The notes: generated from the sequence alone by a model not told the origin. Counted from the stretch's first letter, positions 1 to 11,609 are shown. The stretch: DNA of 64,000 nt from Anagrus nilaparvatae (GCA_022575985.1 JAKSXM010000237.1:4978501-5042500), one strand, 5' to 3'. Translations and numbers: made by a program.

Positions 1-77
1 TTATAGAAAAAATAACATTGTCTGTCTACAACATGAAAAAACTGCAAAAATATCAATCGATATGATCGGGTGTTTAA

Positions 78-173
78 TATACCGGGTGGAACGCAATTAC
101 CGCGGATTTTTACATTGTTAGTACATATCAAAGCAATGTTAATATCCGCGACAATTGCGTTCCACCCGGTATA
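78..173. mobile_element. Short hairpin MITE
   Basis: The two ends are near-perfect inverted copies: TATACCGGGTGGAACGCAAT at the left and its complement at the right. The inner parts (CGCGGAT, ACATTG) also pair imperfectly around a short loop. The whole is about 96 bp with TA at both edges, which suggests a tiny Tc1/mariner-type MITE. The family is inferred only from the TA edges. Confidence 0.6.
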
Positions 174-189
174 TAAAAACTCAAAAAAT

Positions 190-1130
190 TTCATTAAATA
201 GAAAAATGGATATCGGCTGTCCTATAAATGAAAAAATAAAAAATTCCAAAAATTTCACTAAATGGTATTCTTTAGTTTTCTCTTTATTGAAAGGATTAAT
301 CAAAAATACATAATTTTATTGAAATGTTGTAATTTCAACTATTTTTATGCAATGATAGCATTGAAAAGTTAGTATTGAATTTAGCAGAAACTATACCTCA
401 ATTTAATTTTTTTTTCGTATAGTGTCCCGTTTCTTAGAAAATTTGAAATAATAGTATTGAATGTAGCAGAATATATACTACTTTTAAAATTGTAATTTCA
501 ATTCTTTTTATGCAATGATAACATTAAAATATTTGTATTGAATTTAGCAGAATATACGCCACTTAAATGTTTTCGAATTCCGTCTTGTTTTATAGAAATG
601 TAATTTCAAATATTTTTATGCAATGATAGTATTGAAATATTAGCATTGAATTTAGCAAAATATACGCCACTCTAAATTTTTGTCGAATAACAGTAGCCTG
701 TTTTATAGAACAGTTGTAATTTCAATGTTTTTATGCAATGATAGCATTGAATTATTTTTATTGAATTTAGCAAAATATACCCCTAATAAATGTTTTCGAA
801 TTCCATCTTGTTTTATAGAAATGTTTGTAATTTCAAATATTTTTATGCAATGATAGTATTGAAATATTAGTATTGAAATTAGCAGAATGTACACCGCAAA
901 AATATTTTGAATCCTATCCTGTTTTATAGAAATGTTATTATTTCAAATGTTTTTTTGCAATGATAGCATTGAAATATTTGTATTGAATTTAGAAAAATGT
1001 ACGCCACTTTAAATTTTTTTGAATAGCAGTAGCCTGTTTTATGGTAAATTTGTAATTCAATGTTTTTATGCAATTATAACTTTAAATATTTATATTGAAT
1101 TTAGCAAAATATTCCCGCTTATTAATTTTT
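190..1130. repeat. Degenerate AT-rich tandem repeats, period about 80-116 bp
   Basis: A block containing 'tttatgcaatgatagcattgaa' followed by 'ttgaatttagcaaaatat' recurs at about 369, 451, 531, 638, 754, 866, 977 and 1089. The later copies are spaced 107-116 bp. Copies diverge by substitutions and small indels. No coding potential was seen. Confidence 0.7.
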
Positions 1131-1134
1131 TTTA

Positions 1135-1760
1135 GAAAAAAATAATCTAGATGTCGGCTGCCCTAGTTAAGAAAAAATCAAAAAAAAAAAAAAATTACTG
1201 CATAGTGAAATTCATATTGGCTTTCTACAATCTGATAAAATTTCTTAAATTTAAATTTATTTTGTTGGCATTTTTAAGTATCAAAAAAACAAAAAAATAA
1301 AATATAGATGTCGGCTGTCAAAATTGTAAAAAAAAAAGTTAAAATAATTTCATTCAGTCGTTAAATATATTTTGGTCGTTAATAATATGAAAAATATAAA
1401 AATATTTATCTTAGAATTTCAGTGCTTTTATATTGTTGGCTAATTCATATTGAAAAAAAAAAAAAAAAAAAAAATAAATAAATAAATAATTTAGATCTCG
1501 GCTGTCCTAGTTATGAAAAAATCAAAAAAAAAAAAAATTACTTCATATGAAATTCGAATTCACATGAACATATTCTAAAATTTCAATTTATACTGATGGC
1601 AGTTTTACGTATTAAAAAAACAAATAAATAAAATATAGATGTCGGCTGTCTTAGTTATGAAAAATAAAAAAAAAAATTACTGCATAGTGAAATTCATATT
1701 GGCTGTCTACAATCTGATAAAATTTCTGAAATTTCAATTTACACTGTTGGCAGTTTTAGA
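1135..1760. repeat. Second tandem repeat family ('gatgtcggctg')
   Basis: Copies starting near 1147, 1306, 1493 and 1637 share 'agatgtcggctg', a poly-A stretch, then 'ctgcatagtgaaattcat'. A relative lies near 210. The spacing is irregular, about 144-187 bp. The block is AT-rich and non-coding. Confidence 0.6.
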
Positions 1761-2033
1761 TTGGGTCTAGATACGGTCTCTAGCTCCTTATATATCTGTA
1801 TACATTTTGCATTAGTGTTCATTTTTTTGAGTCGTGCTTGTAAATATTATCCATTTGATTAAAAATAAAACTTTTGTTTAACAAAAATTAATCAAATTTT
1901 AATTATACATTTTTTTTTTTTAATTAAAAATAATGCTTTTTTAAAAAATTAATGTAAAAAATACTAAACACATAATTTAATAATAAATGTATATACTGAA
2001 TAATAAAGTATAGTAATTAAATTTGAGTATAAA

Positions 2034-2114
2034 ATGGTTTGGTGTGTCCCTGTTAAGAATTGCTCGACCACTCAAAATAAAAATCCAAATAATTTATCAG
2101 CGTTTTTATTTTAA
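2034..2114 (+). pseudogene. THAP-domain-like N-terminal fragment
   Basis: A 26-codon frame begins ATG and reads MVWCVPVKNCST, with a later LSAF. This resembles the start of a THAP zinc-binding domain (C, x, P, K-N, S/T, then a hydrophobic-F motif). The spacing between the cysteines is not canonical, and the frame stops where THAP proteins continue with F-x-F-P. No downstream THAP cysteine/histidine was found. It could be the residue of a P-element/THAP9-type transposase or chance. The call rests on motif resemblance only. Confidence 0.3.
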
Positions 2115-2393
2115 TGTGCATAATTTAATTTAATGTAAGTAAACCTAATTATACTTTAACAGACAATAATAAATGAATAAATATTTAATGAATATTCAAA
2201 TATTCGATTTATTTACAAGTACTGGCACTTTTAAACTGCGTGGTCAATAATACATACTACGTAGAGTGATCTGATAGCTGTTTAATAAAATGTATAAAAT
2301 TGGAGCTCTTTTTTCAAACAAAGACGGCTCTACTACAACCTCGCCGAAAATCTCATTGAGGATCCTGAAAAAAATACTACTACTAAAATACTG

Positions 2394-2800
2394 CTACTTG
2401 CAAAAAATCTTATCTTGGTCCCAAAAATACATCTTCCGATTCATTTTATTGTTCCGTTTTGACATGAACATGCCTATAAATTTCTTATTAAATTTCTGTC
2501 CTGCCGATACCTCATAATAGTCTTCGTCAATTGTCATATTCTTCAAAAAGCAATCCACATCTATTGGGATATATTTTTCCATCCGCTTAAGGCCAAGTTC
2601 AGGATGAAATTGCTAAATAATAATAAAGATTAGTATATATAAATATGTTAATTCAAATAAAATTAAAGGATCTGGAATTATGGAATATTTATCTCAGACA
2701 AGATGACGATGCTTCCTCACCCATGCTCTGAATTTGGTAACAACATCCTTTGCTTTCAGGCAAATACTGGATCATCTTTATGAACTTCAAGCGTAGTCCC
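2394..2800 (-). pseudogene. Remnant of a spliced gene, unknown family
   Basis: On the minus strand, 2612-2394 reads as an open exon that looks coding. It contains FHPELGLKRMEKYIPIDVD and later SAGQKFNKKFIGMFMS, and ends in a stop after DQDKIFCK. It is preceded by an AG acceptor. A candidate upstream exon at 2800-2700 contains VVTKFRAWVRKHRHL and ends at a GT, and the two join in phase. That upstream exon needs one frameshift or an alternative acceptor to stay open. I do not recognise the protein. The nearby THAP-like fragment lies on the opposite strand, so the two are not one transcript. It could be a host gene fragment or part of a transposase. Confidence 0.35.
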
Positions 2801-2809
2801 CTATTTAAT

Positions 2810-4085
2810 TAAAATTTAAAACCTCTTAACAGCCAAATTCTAGGCCAAAAATCAAAAAATTACACAAATTTTAAAATGTATATTTCAATTAATATTATTA
2901 TTCACTAATTGCAGCATCCTAACATTAAATTCAAAATTTTCGAGCCAAATGTAGTCTTAATTCATTCAAATTGACCTCTTAAAAGCAGAAACCTAGGTCA
3001 AAAATCAAAACATTACACATATTTTAAAATATATATTCCAATCAATACTCTACAATATTATCAGCATCCCGACATTGATTCAAGCATGTTTTTAATTCAT
3101 AAAATTAACCTCCTAAGGGTCGTTTTACTTAATTTTTTTTTTATAAAAGGGGGTGTAAATAAAAATTATTTATTTATTTTTAAATCCTACCCTCTTACTA
3201 TAATTTTTGTCCTATTTTATTACAACAGGTCACTGATAGAAATTATGAGCAAATTTTACTAATATTCGCGATTGTTTATGACGTGATATTTAGCTGAATA
3301 TTCGTTCTAAAATTATAAATTTAACGTAATAGCATCCCACATAGCAACCAAAGTTTTAGAAACGTTATTGAAATAAGCCTTTAAAATGATTCAAATGTCC
3401 GCAGAAAAACGTTTCCAAACGTTTTATTAATATTTCAGGACGTTTCATCGGCTCCAAATTTTTTCCCTAAAAAATTGCTTTTTGGAGTATTTACAGACAT
3501 TTGGTGTTAAAAAATAAAAAAAATTTAGTATTTTCTTCATTTTTTTCTTTTATTAACACATCACTGAAATATACACATTTAAAAATTTTTAATTTATTAA
3601 AACTTTGTTTCGATCAATAAGCAACAGCTGGATTAGTAACATCATTAGAAATTTCTCTATTAATGTTTAAATCTGAATAAATCGCATTACCTATTCAATT
3701 ATATTGAATGGTTGTTTTAATTTTTTGAAGATGTAGTCCAAACCTCAAAATTCAACTATTATTTAACAGCAGATGTGAAATTTTCAATTTAAGAGTTTCG
3801 ATAACAACTCCGCCTTTTCGAGAAAAAAAATTTTGTATCAGATCTCGAATCAGACTATCAAAAATTTTATTTTTCCTGTGGAAGTAAATCTATTCTTAAA
3901 AACAAGTAATTTAAATTTTCATTTTTTTTTATTTTTTATTAATTTAAAACTTGTGTTTTTTTACGTATTTTCTTTTATAACTGCTTCAATTTTTGTTTTC
4001 ATTTTTACATTACTATCAAAAAATACAAAAAAAATTTTTATTTTTATTTTTATTTATTTATATTTATTTATATTTTATTTATATT
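2810..4085. other. AT-rich DNA, no gene seen
   Basis: No conserved coding frame is visible. There is a loose repeat ('aaaatcaaaa.attacacaaattttaaaat' at about 2850 and 3005) and a stretch rich in AACGTT/ACGTTT near 3360-3450. An open frame at 3833-4192 is Phe/Ile/Leu-rich because of T runs and is not taken as a gene. Confidence 0.5.
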
Positions 4086-4088
4086 TTG

Positions 4089-4131
4089 TAGATGGCGTCA
4101 AAGTAGAGGCTGGTAAAAACGGTTCCCTTCG
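4089..4131 (+). repeat. Short dispersed motif, copy 1
   Basis: The segment with 'gatggcgtcaaagtagaggc' and 'tggtaaaaacgg' recurs in diverged form at 5493-5531. It probably marks fragments of one dispersed element, but the element's ends are not visible. Confidence 0.4.
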
Positions 4132-4460
4132 TAGCTTCTATTGTGGGCATCCGAATGATGAGAGGGCGCGGGCGCGGCAAGTGGTCGATTGAAATTTGCT
4201 CTTTTTCATTTACTATATTTTTAAATAAAATAAGTGTTTTAATTTTTAAAAAAGTAAGACAAATTCGTCAAAATATATGTGTCATCAAGTGAATAATCAG
4301 TTCCATAAGTGAATCACGTTATTGTAGGATATTGCTGACTTTTGCACTCAAGAATAAGCCGTACTGTAGCAACATTACACACACAGTTAACACATTGACG
4401 TCGAAACTTCTCTTATCTAAAAGGAAATATATATAGAAATTTATACAATTTTCAAGGCTC

Positions 4461-4883
4461 ATGGCCAACATAGGAGGGCCTAAACCCGGGAAGCGAAGAT
4501 TGTTGATGTCCGTTGTCAACTCTGTCCTGCTTTACGGATCTGAGATCTGGTCGGATATCGCCAAATTCGCCAAGCACAGACATAAAATATCGTCTGTGCA
4601 GCGGCAAGCGGCCTTGAGGATCGCCTGCGCGTACCATACGGTATCGCTCGAGGCGATCCAGGAAGTAGCATCGGTCATACTTATCGACCTGCTAGCGTTG
4701 GAGCGGAAATACATTTACGATAGTGTAGAGGAGCGCGAAGTGGCATCCACTCGTGCCCGCTCCAGCTCTATGGAAAAATGGCAGAAACGACGGAAAAAGG
4801 ACGAAGAGGAAAATGCCCGATGGACGCGCAGACTGACCCTCCAAATGTACCAATTTAATACAAGGCTATTATTATTAATATGA
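4461..4883 (+). pseudogene. R1-like non-LTR retrotransposon, C-terminal pol fragment
   Basis: The frame begins at ANIGGPKPGKRRLLMSVVNS and includes LLYGSEIW, VQRQAALRIACAYHTVS and IDLLALERK. This is the region just after the reverse-transcriptase palm in R1-clade elements. The same motifs recur at 6.8-7.5 kb and 12.4-12.6 kb on the minus strand, so the family is well represented. This copy lacks the YADD palm upstream and the terminal CCHC zinc motif. It degenerates after a Lys/Glu-rich stretch and stops early. It is a dead, double-truncated fragment. It is GC-richer than its surroundings, as expected for an imported coding element. Confidence 0.8.
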
Positions 4884-5040
4884 TAACAGCACATAGCTTA
4901 AACAGTTATCGAAGCAAACTTGACTGGAAAGCCTTTTCTCATGAGACTAATGACTTTGACATTGAGCAGGGCCTCTTAACATACTGATGACCGATGTACC
5001 GATTTCAAAAAAGTAGGTTAGAGATAAACGCGTTTAATTG

Positions 5041-5245
5041 GTATACTATCCTACTCTTATGGAAACCTGTTACATTTTCGAATTACAATTTAAATTCACC
5101 CCTTATACATTGGTGTATATACAAAAATTGTATGTAACATGGTTACCAAGTTCATTTGCATAAAAGCCTTCTTTATGGACTTTTTCCCTAAGTCAAACAG
5201 TCAAAATTTTTAAAATGTAGCAGGTTTCCGTAGGAGTGAGATAGT
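5041..5245. mobile_element. Small inverted-repeat element (MITE candidate)
   Basis: 'GTATACTATCCTACTC' and 'GGAAACCTG' near 5041-5071 are mirrored by 'CAGGTTTCC' and 'GAGTGAGATAGTATAC' at 5220-5243. The arms are about 38 bp with a few mismatches, and the centre of about 130 bp is unique. No clear target duplication was seen. Confidence 0.5.
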
Positions 5246-5249
5246 ATAC

Positions 5250-6175
5250 GAAGGATTTAAAAAAATAGTAAAAATAGGATTTAAATAAATTTTGGTCAAG
5301 ATAATCGCGATTTCTCGCCATTGCCACAGAAAAGTCGTATATGACCCATGGCCATAAAAAAAGAATGCCACAAATCGCAGTTTATTATCCTCGGCTTCGA
5401 TTGAGAAGGTCATTTTCTTGCAATTTGGGCCATTCTTAATTTTTCTGGCCAAAGCTCATAATATACTATTATATTTATTTTCCAAGGTTTATAGATGACG
5501 TCAAAGTATAGGCTGGAAAAAACGGATCACTGGGTTAACAAAAAAATGTTAATATACTATTTTGAAAATCCACATTTTTTGTGTGCATAAATTACTTCAT
5601 ATATACTGTAAAAATTCTTGAATGGTTAATTACTATAATATATACCTATAATACAATACATTATATTCTAATATACATAAGTATGTGTGTATGCGGGAAG
5701 AGGTGTACGAGAGAAGAGTAGGAGAGGTCTCTTTCTTTTTCGCGTCGAGTCCGCCGAAGCCGTCGGAGCTCTCGTTAAATGTATATACGCGCACGATGCT
5801 TTTATCTTTTAGATTTTTTAAAATTAATGATATTTCAATGTTCAATCCTTTTGATCTTATAAATAATAAAGACTTTTTTACCTTACCTATTTTATATATA
5901 TTCTGTGTGTGAACCCATTACATTTACCTATTAACCTCATACACAACAGTTGCAGGCGAGGACGGTTCTTATAAAATAGAAAAGAATAAAGTGAATCGTT
6001 GCACGTGCACTGCTAAAATGACTGCTGTGATCTTTAATCACATTTAATTCATATACTTCCAAGTAATGACGCAATTTCCTTAAACTCCACAATATTGCAA
6101 GAGCTTTTTTTCCGTCACCGAATAATTACGTTCAGTCCTAAACTTTGTATGGAGGAGTATCGTCACGCCCGAAAA
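5250..6175. other. Intergenic, mixed repeats
   Basis: The stretch 5330-5450 contains 'gacccatggcca', 'aagaatg' and 'gggccattctt'. These resemble the interior of the hAT-type MITE at 13.25-13.32 kb, so it may be a related fragment. 5493-5531 repeats the 4089 motif. 5690-5800 is a GC-richer patch. No gene is supported. Confidence 0.4.
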
Positions 6176-6179
6176 CCTT

Positions 6180-6262
6180 AGAATGGTGATCGGGCCGTTT
6201 TCCCCCCTTAGACTCCCCCCCCCCCCGGACGTTTTCCCCCTTGGACGTTTCCCCCCCGGACC
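6180..6262. repeat. C-rich tract, G-quadruplex-capable on minus strand
   Basis: Runs of 5-12 C separated by 'ggacgtttt' occur about four times. The complement therefore has several G-runs of four or more within 80 bases, a G-quadruplex-compatible pattern. It looks like a short degenerate tandem repeat. Confidence 0.55.
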
Positions 6263-6480
6263 TTTTAATATATGCTTTAACTAATAATTTGATTTATTAT
6301 ATCACTTATATTTGAGGATGTAAACCTTAAAGAATTTATCATAAAATATTAACTTAAAAAAATGTCGGTAATAATACGGCATTATAATTTTATTATAAAG
6401 TATTTTCATTTACTTTTCTTATTTAATTTATTGTAATTCATTCTGCTTGTTTCTTAAGCATATTAAAAATATTGTATTTA

Positions 6481-6570
6481 GTTTTTGTTTTTTTTTTGTT
6501 TTTTTTTTGGCTTTTTTTGGATTTTTTTTTTTGGTTTTTTGTTTGCTTTTTGTTGTTGTTTTTTTTTGGA
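6481..6570 (-). repeat. Interrupted T-rich tract
   Basis: Long T runs are broken by GG or G. On the minus strand this is an A-rich tract lying downstream of the R1-like pol remnant. It could be an eroded poly(A)-like tail of that element, but about 280 bp of other sequence lies between, so the link is inferred. Confidence 0.4.
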
Positions 6571-6839
6571 CCCCTTCAGAGAAGGAGCTTTTTTCGTAGG
6601 ACAAGGAGAATGCTTTTATGTATGCCATACACCGCGTACTCTATGCTTATGTGGGACTCAACCTCAAATTTAGGGTAATACCCACTAAACTCCCCACCCT
6701 CCTGCATTACAATATCATAGAATCCGGACCGGAACTCCCTGTTTGGGTATTACTTTGGTTCGGAAAAAATGCAGCCAAGGCATTTCTTCGCCATACCCTG
6801 TCAATAGAGGAGAAGAGTTTCCTATGAGAGAAAACCTTC

Positions 6840-8230
6840 CTCCTTTTTTTAATCAGTGTCACCCGTACGTACTCTGCCACACTGTACCACGCTACTGCGC
6901 ATTATTTCCGATACGACTCTTTCTGGCCTCCATTCATCGAAGGGCAGTTGCCCCTCAGCGAAGTGAGGACACCCAAAAAAGGTGTACTCAGCGGTATCCG
7001 GCTCGCCCGGGCAATGCAAGCATTCGGGAGATGCCACCTTGCGCCACTTGAAAAGCATATCGCGGAAATAATCGTGACCAGTTAGGAACTGTGTGAGGTA
7101 GAAGTCTACCTTCCCATGATCACGGTTCATCCAGCTTTCCAAGTCGATGATAAGGCGATGCGTCCTACGTCCCCTTGGGTCACCATTCCACCTATACTGC
7201 CAACATTCCATTGTGCGATAGCGAGCGCGAACGAAAACTACGTCGCACTCTTTCTCCTCACAGTTAAAGATCGCCTGCCTTTCCAAGGCAAGCAGATCGA
7301 TGGGAATCACCCGAGCCACTACCTGGATTGCTGGCTCTGATACAGTCTTGTACGAGCAAGCGATTCGAAGTGCCCCCTGTCTCTGTACTGCCTTTAGTTT
7401 CTTAGTACTTTTTTTTGCGGACATTGTTCGCCCATACCTCTGCACCGTAGAGCAAGATGGAGTTGACTGTCGTCATCAACAGCCTCCTTTTCCCTGATCT
7501 GGGACCGCCGATGTTCATCATCAGCCACGAGAGTGACTTTGTCACTCGGTCAGCCTTTTCACAGGTCTGCTGGAACTGTCTATTTTAGGTCAACTTGTTA
7601 TGCAAGAAGATCCTCAAATGTTTGACCGATAGTTTAGTCTGGATCATAAGGGGATTACCTTCGTCATCAAAGCTGACGCCGAATATGGTATCAACCCTTC
7701 TCCGGGTCAGAAGGACAATCTTCGTTTTCGGAACTGCCAGTCTGAGTCCGTGATCCAACATCCAGCTATTGATAAGGCGCATGGCCTCATCCAACGTATT
7801 CTGCTGCTCCTCTGTCTCTCGAGCTGTTATGGTTACAGCAACATCATCTGCGTATCCGATCATGGAGCATCCATCTGTAGCAAGGTCAATGTTTAGCAAG
7901 CCGTCGTAAAAGGCATTCCACAGGTCAGGGCCCAGAACTGAACCCTGCGCTATGCCCGCGCTTAATACTTTACCTCATGTGTCATCGAGCGTGTCCCAGC
8001 GCAGGTATTGGTCCCGGAGATAATCTCTGAGTATATTTCTCAGATAATCTGGAACTCTGACTACCTGCTTGAGGGAGTGTAATATATCGTCCCATTTTGC
8101 CGAGTTTAATGCGTTTTTCACATCCAACGTGACAAGCAGGACGTCCGGTTTAATGTCCGGCCGCACTTGTCTGGCCCTCATAACCACTTTCACGACCTGC
8201 TCGATGGCACCGATTGTGGTTAGTTTTTAT
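6840..8230 (-). pseudogene. R1-like non-LTR retrotransposon, RT to C-terminus
   Basis: Read on the minus strand from 8230 down, the order is as expected for pol. First comes an RT segment with LLVTLDVKNALNSAKWDDIL, then the catalytic palm MIGYADDVAVTI (about 7860-7825). After that come VPKTKIVLLTRRRV, the thumb region, VQRQGALRIACSYKTVS and IDLLALERQ. A terminal zinc motif starts CLHCPGEPD and ends GCPHF. The frame is broken between 7975 and 7900 and again near 7585 and 7450, so it is inactive. It is 5'-truncated at about 8230, where a different endonuclease fragment in the opposite orientation begins. It belongs to the same broad clade as the pieces at 4.5 kb and 12.4-14.1 kb but is clearly diverged from them. 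Confidence 0.85.
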
Positions 8231-8233
8231 TAA

Positions 8234-8640
8234 ATGTGTAACATGCGCGTGTCAATCTTCGAGTTAGAAAATATTTTAAAAATAAGTTCTGGAGGAGTTG
8301 CCCTATATATTAAATCGAACCTGTCCTACAAAATCTTATCTGCAAGCAAAGATACAGGAGTCAAAAAAATCCCTGAATTTCTGATCTGTAAAGTTTCATC
8401 CTCTAACTCTCAGATCATGATTGCGGTGGTCTATAGACCTCCTGACCATTCTCTTTCCTATAACATCGATTTTTTAGACACAATCTCGCTACATGCTACT
8501 AACTACAGTAGCAGTCATTCTTGGAGACTTCAATGTTAACATGCTTTACTTTCATCGTCAATCCTCTCTTCTCTTTGATAATCTCACTGACAACAACTTT
8601 TACCTTATCCCTTATTTTTATTTGAAAATAATCTGCCATG
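8234..8640 (+). pseudogene. Jockey/CR1-like endonuclease-domain fragment
   Basis: The first frame (8234-8500) carries SGGVALYIKSNLSYKI, FLICKV and MIAVVYRPPD. These are motifs of the exonuclease-endonuclease-phosphatase domain of Jockey/CR1-type retrotransposons. A frameshift near 8495 leads to VAVILGDFNVNML, the GDFN motif of the same domain. The fragment then degenerates. Neither reverse transcriptase nor an ORF1 follows. It abuts the oppositely oriented R1-like remnant on one side and the BEL/Pao remnant on the other. Confidence 0.75.
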
Positions 8641-8761
8641 GCCAACAGAACAATCCGAGAATTTTGAGGTCGTAGAAATATCAGAGTAAAAGAAAACCTG
8701 TCACGTAACGTCGCAAATTAAAAAAAGGGAAATTTTTGATTTAGTTTTTCGTTATTCTTCT

Positions 8762-10271
8762 TTGCTCAAACTACTAAGAGTCACAGCGTGGTCCATTCGC
8801 TTCATTAACAATTTAAAATCCTCTAAAATTCACTCACCAAAATTAAAACGACCATGGCTCTCTCCTGGAGAAATCAAAAACGCCATAATGGTATGGACTC
8901 GCCTGTCTCAATTAATTGATTTTCCTAACGAATTTCATAAGTTATCTCAAAAGCAAGTCATCTCGAATCATAGCAATTTGCTAAACTTATATCCATATTT
9001 TGACAATATAACTGGCTGTATTAGAGTAGGTGGTCATCTCAGAAACGCTAATCTCTCTCCTGATGAGAAATTTCCATTTATTTTATCGCCCTACTCCAAT
9101 CTAGCACATCTCATTATTAGAAATTGCCATCAAAATATGCTCCATGGTGGTACACAACTTATGTTATCTGCCGTCAGAGAGTCACATTGGATAATCAATG
9201 GCAGACGAACTGTCAAAAAATTCATATCAAATTTTATTCCTTGTATTCGCTTCAGAGCATCTGTCATGACTCAAAAAATGGGTGACTTACCTGCTTCTAG
9301 AGTCACGCGTTCTCATCCATTCGCTCAAGTCGGAATTGATTATGCCGGATCAATTAAAGCGCGAATGTTGTCAGGTAGAGGATGTAAGTCCTTTCCCGGT
9401 TATAAAGCAGTCTTTGTATGCATTTCTACCAGAGAATTACATTTAGAATTTGTTTCACGTTACGACACTGAGCATTTTATAGCCGCATTCAAGAGATTCA
9501 TTTCTAGGCGTGGTTTGTGCACTAATGTGTACTCTGATTTCGGTACAAACTTTGTAGGCGCTGATTCTGCTTTGAAAGCCATGTTTTCTGAGGGATCTTC
9601 ACACGTAAAACACATTATTCATGAGTTATCTAATCAAGGTATTAATTGGCATTTCAACCCCCCCTCTGCGCCGCATTTCGGTGGCATCTGGGAGTCTGCG
9701 GTGAAATCTGCCAAATTCCATCTAAAACGCGTCATTGGAGAGTTAACTCTAACATTTGAAGAGATGACGACACTCCTGTAATGTATCGAATCGTGTATGA
9801 ACTCGCGTCCATTGTGTTCACTAACAGATGATCCTTCTGATTTCAGCTCACTAACTCCTGGTCATTTAATCATAGGGCGTGGCTTGAAGTCTTTACCTGA
9901 AACGTCTGAATTAGGTGTCAAAATTGGTCAACTACAAAGATGGCGACTTGTCAATAAAGTCAGAGACGACTTCTGGAACACGTGGCAAACTATACCTTCA
10001 GTCAGTCCAAGTAAGAAACAAATGGCGTCATGAAAAGTCAAACATCGAAATAGGATCCTTGGTTCTCATCAAGAGCGACAACACGGCTCCAACTCAATGG
10101 CCTCTAGCACGCGTCATAGAACTACATCCTGGTGCAGATGGTCTAATCAGAACTGTCACAGTAAAAACGTCTACCTCTCAATTTTTAAGACCGATAGTCA
10201 AATTAATACTTCTTCCTTCTGAAGAAAGTAATTTTCGTCATTCTCACGACGAGGCGGGCGGAAATGTTTAA
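8762..10271 (+). pseudogene. BEL/Pao retrotransposon: RNase H end, integrase and C-terminal domain
   Basis: The frame opens inside pol with LLRVTAWSIRFI. It continues through the integrase zinc region (H-x-H at CHQNMLHGG). The second C-x2-C pair is reduced to CIRF, so one zinc ligand appears lost. The core has acidic positions in VGIDYAGS and VYSDFGTNFVGA and the glutamate in FGGIWESAVK. The second motif has F where N is usual. A TAA at about 9779 breaks the frame just before CIESCMNSRPL. A further shift near 9990 is needed to reach the C-terminal domain (VRNKWRHEKSN, PLARVIELHPG, RPIVKL). Gag, protease and RT are missing. The final stop overlaps the putative 3' LTR. Confidence 0.9.
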
Positions 10272-11006
10272 AATAGAATATTTGTCTCTCGCGGTTCTCG
10301 TGTCTCAAGATCGACAATGGTCAAGCACTCGTAATTCGTTATTTTGACATCTTATGTAAATAATCGCGCGCATAAACCGGCGTCTTTTACCGCCCCTTCG
10401 CTGACCAAAAGCCAGTCTTGCGACACGAGGAACACATTAAATATCGTTCTTAATAATTTTTCTTTAATTAATTACTTATAATTGTCAAAATTTAATTATG
10501 TTTTTTAGTATTGTTATTTATCAAGTTAACGTGTCCTTCCCAATTATTTGGTGAATTTCACATCTGATTTAACTAAGTTATTATAAATTATTTATGTTAA
10601 TATATTTGTGTAGTTAAAAAATTAGAAAAGGAAATTAATTTAATAAAAACTTTTCTATTTGATCTGATAGGAACTAAAATTATTTATTTAAAAAATTTTT
10701 TTACATCAATTTTGATCATCCTTTTCTAATTTTATAATTATATTTAATAATTTGGGAACATAAAAAGTATTTCATACTTTTTTTATAAATTTTAATCATA
10801 TTTGTGTAGTGTTTCGTTAACTTATGAAATTATGTGAGAGAGGTAGCGTAAATAAACAGTATCATCATTATTTTTCAATAAATTACATTTTTACTAGTTT
10901 ATACAAAGTGTTAATATTTATCGTCGCCTTATTATCCTGAACGTGCCAATTATCAATAAGCCAATTACCCAATATTTTTCACTCCCAGCCAGAATCCTCG
11001 GGAACA
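10265..11006 (+). mobile_element. Putative 3' LTR of the BEL/Pao element
   Basis: A purine-rich tract 'gaggcgggcgga' lies directly after the pol end and is followed by TGTTTAAAATAG. A matching CA end is proposed at GGGAACA (11001-11006), giving about 742 bp. It contains an ATAAA-type polyadenylation signal ('caataaa'). The 5' LTR is absent because the element is truncated, so the right boundary is not confirmed by a second copy. Confidence 0.5.
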
Positions 11007-11609
11007 CATGACGGCTTTCTGCGGCACTTACTTGAGTGCACGATGGTACAAGTACCTAATTAAGAAGCGAAGGCACAGAGCCCTGTTTATAAAGGTGGCC
11101 TAGATGTTCTCAGAGAGCTTGTCTAGTGTTGCGGCGTATTCTGGCCGTACCTTGACACATTACTAAACCAGAAAAAACCACCTGCAGTCATGATTTAGCG
11201 GAATTTGCTACTACCCATTAATCGGCTACGTCGCTGTGCTCGAAGTGGAATTCTCCCATGCTAAGAGCCAATACGTCAGGTCTAAGGCAACCCTGTATGT
11301 GGTTTGAATTGCACTTAGATTGGAGGAAATCTCGGAGCCACTTTAATGTGCCTCTTCTTTAAGGATAGTTTTAGGGTAGCAATCTGTGGCTGCATGCTTG
11401 TCAAGAACGCTCGAGGGAAAGACAAGGTATAAAACCCGGTTTATAGGGCAGCCACAGTTATTCCAGAACCGCTTATAGCATAACTTTGAGCATTTTACGG
11501 CATTCCTAACATGGACGCATGGGGTACAGCATAAAGCATGTCCCCAGAGAAATTTAAGGCATGAGACCCGATTTATAGGGCAGCCTCAGTTATTCCAGAG
11601 AGCTATATC
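11007..11609. repeat. Untranslated region with a repeated block
   Basis: A block containing 'cccggtttatagggcagcc' and 'agttattccaga' at about 11430-11470 recurs at about 11566-11605, 130 bp apart, with few changes. A weaker third relative ('gtttataaaggtggcc') lies near 11086. It is probably non-coding sequence of the adjacent minus-strand non-LTR element. Confidence 0.45.

Noticed and set aside
5685..5912. Plus-strand frame in a GC-richer patch
   Set aside because: Low-complexity Arg/Ser start followed by AT-rich codons, with no homology signal.
6428..6678. Open frames rich in Lys (minus) or Phe (plus)
   Set aside because: By-products of an interrupted T-rich tract with no other protein-like content.
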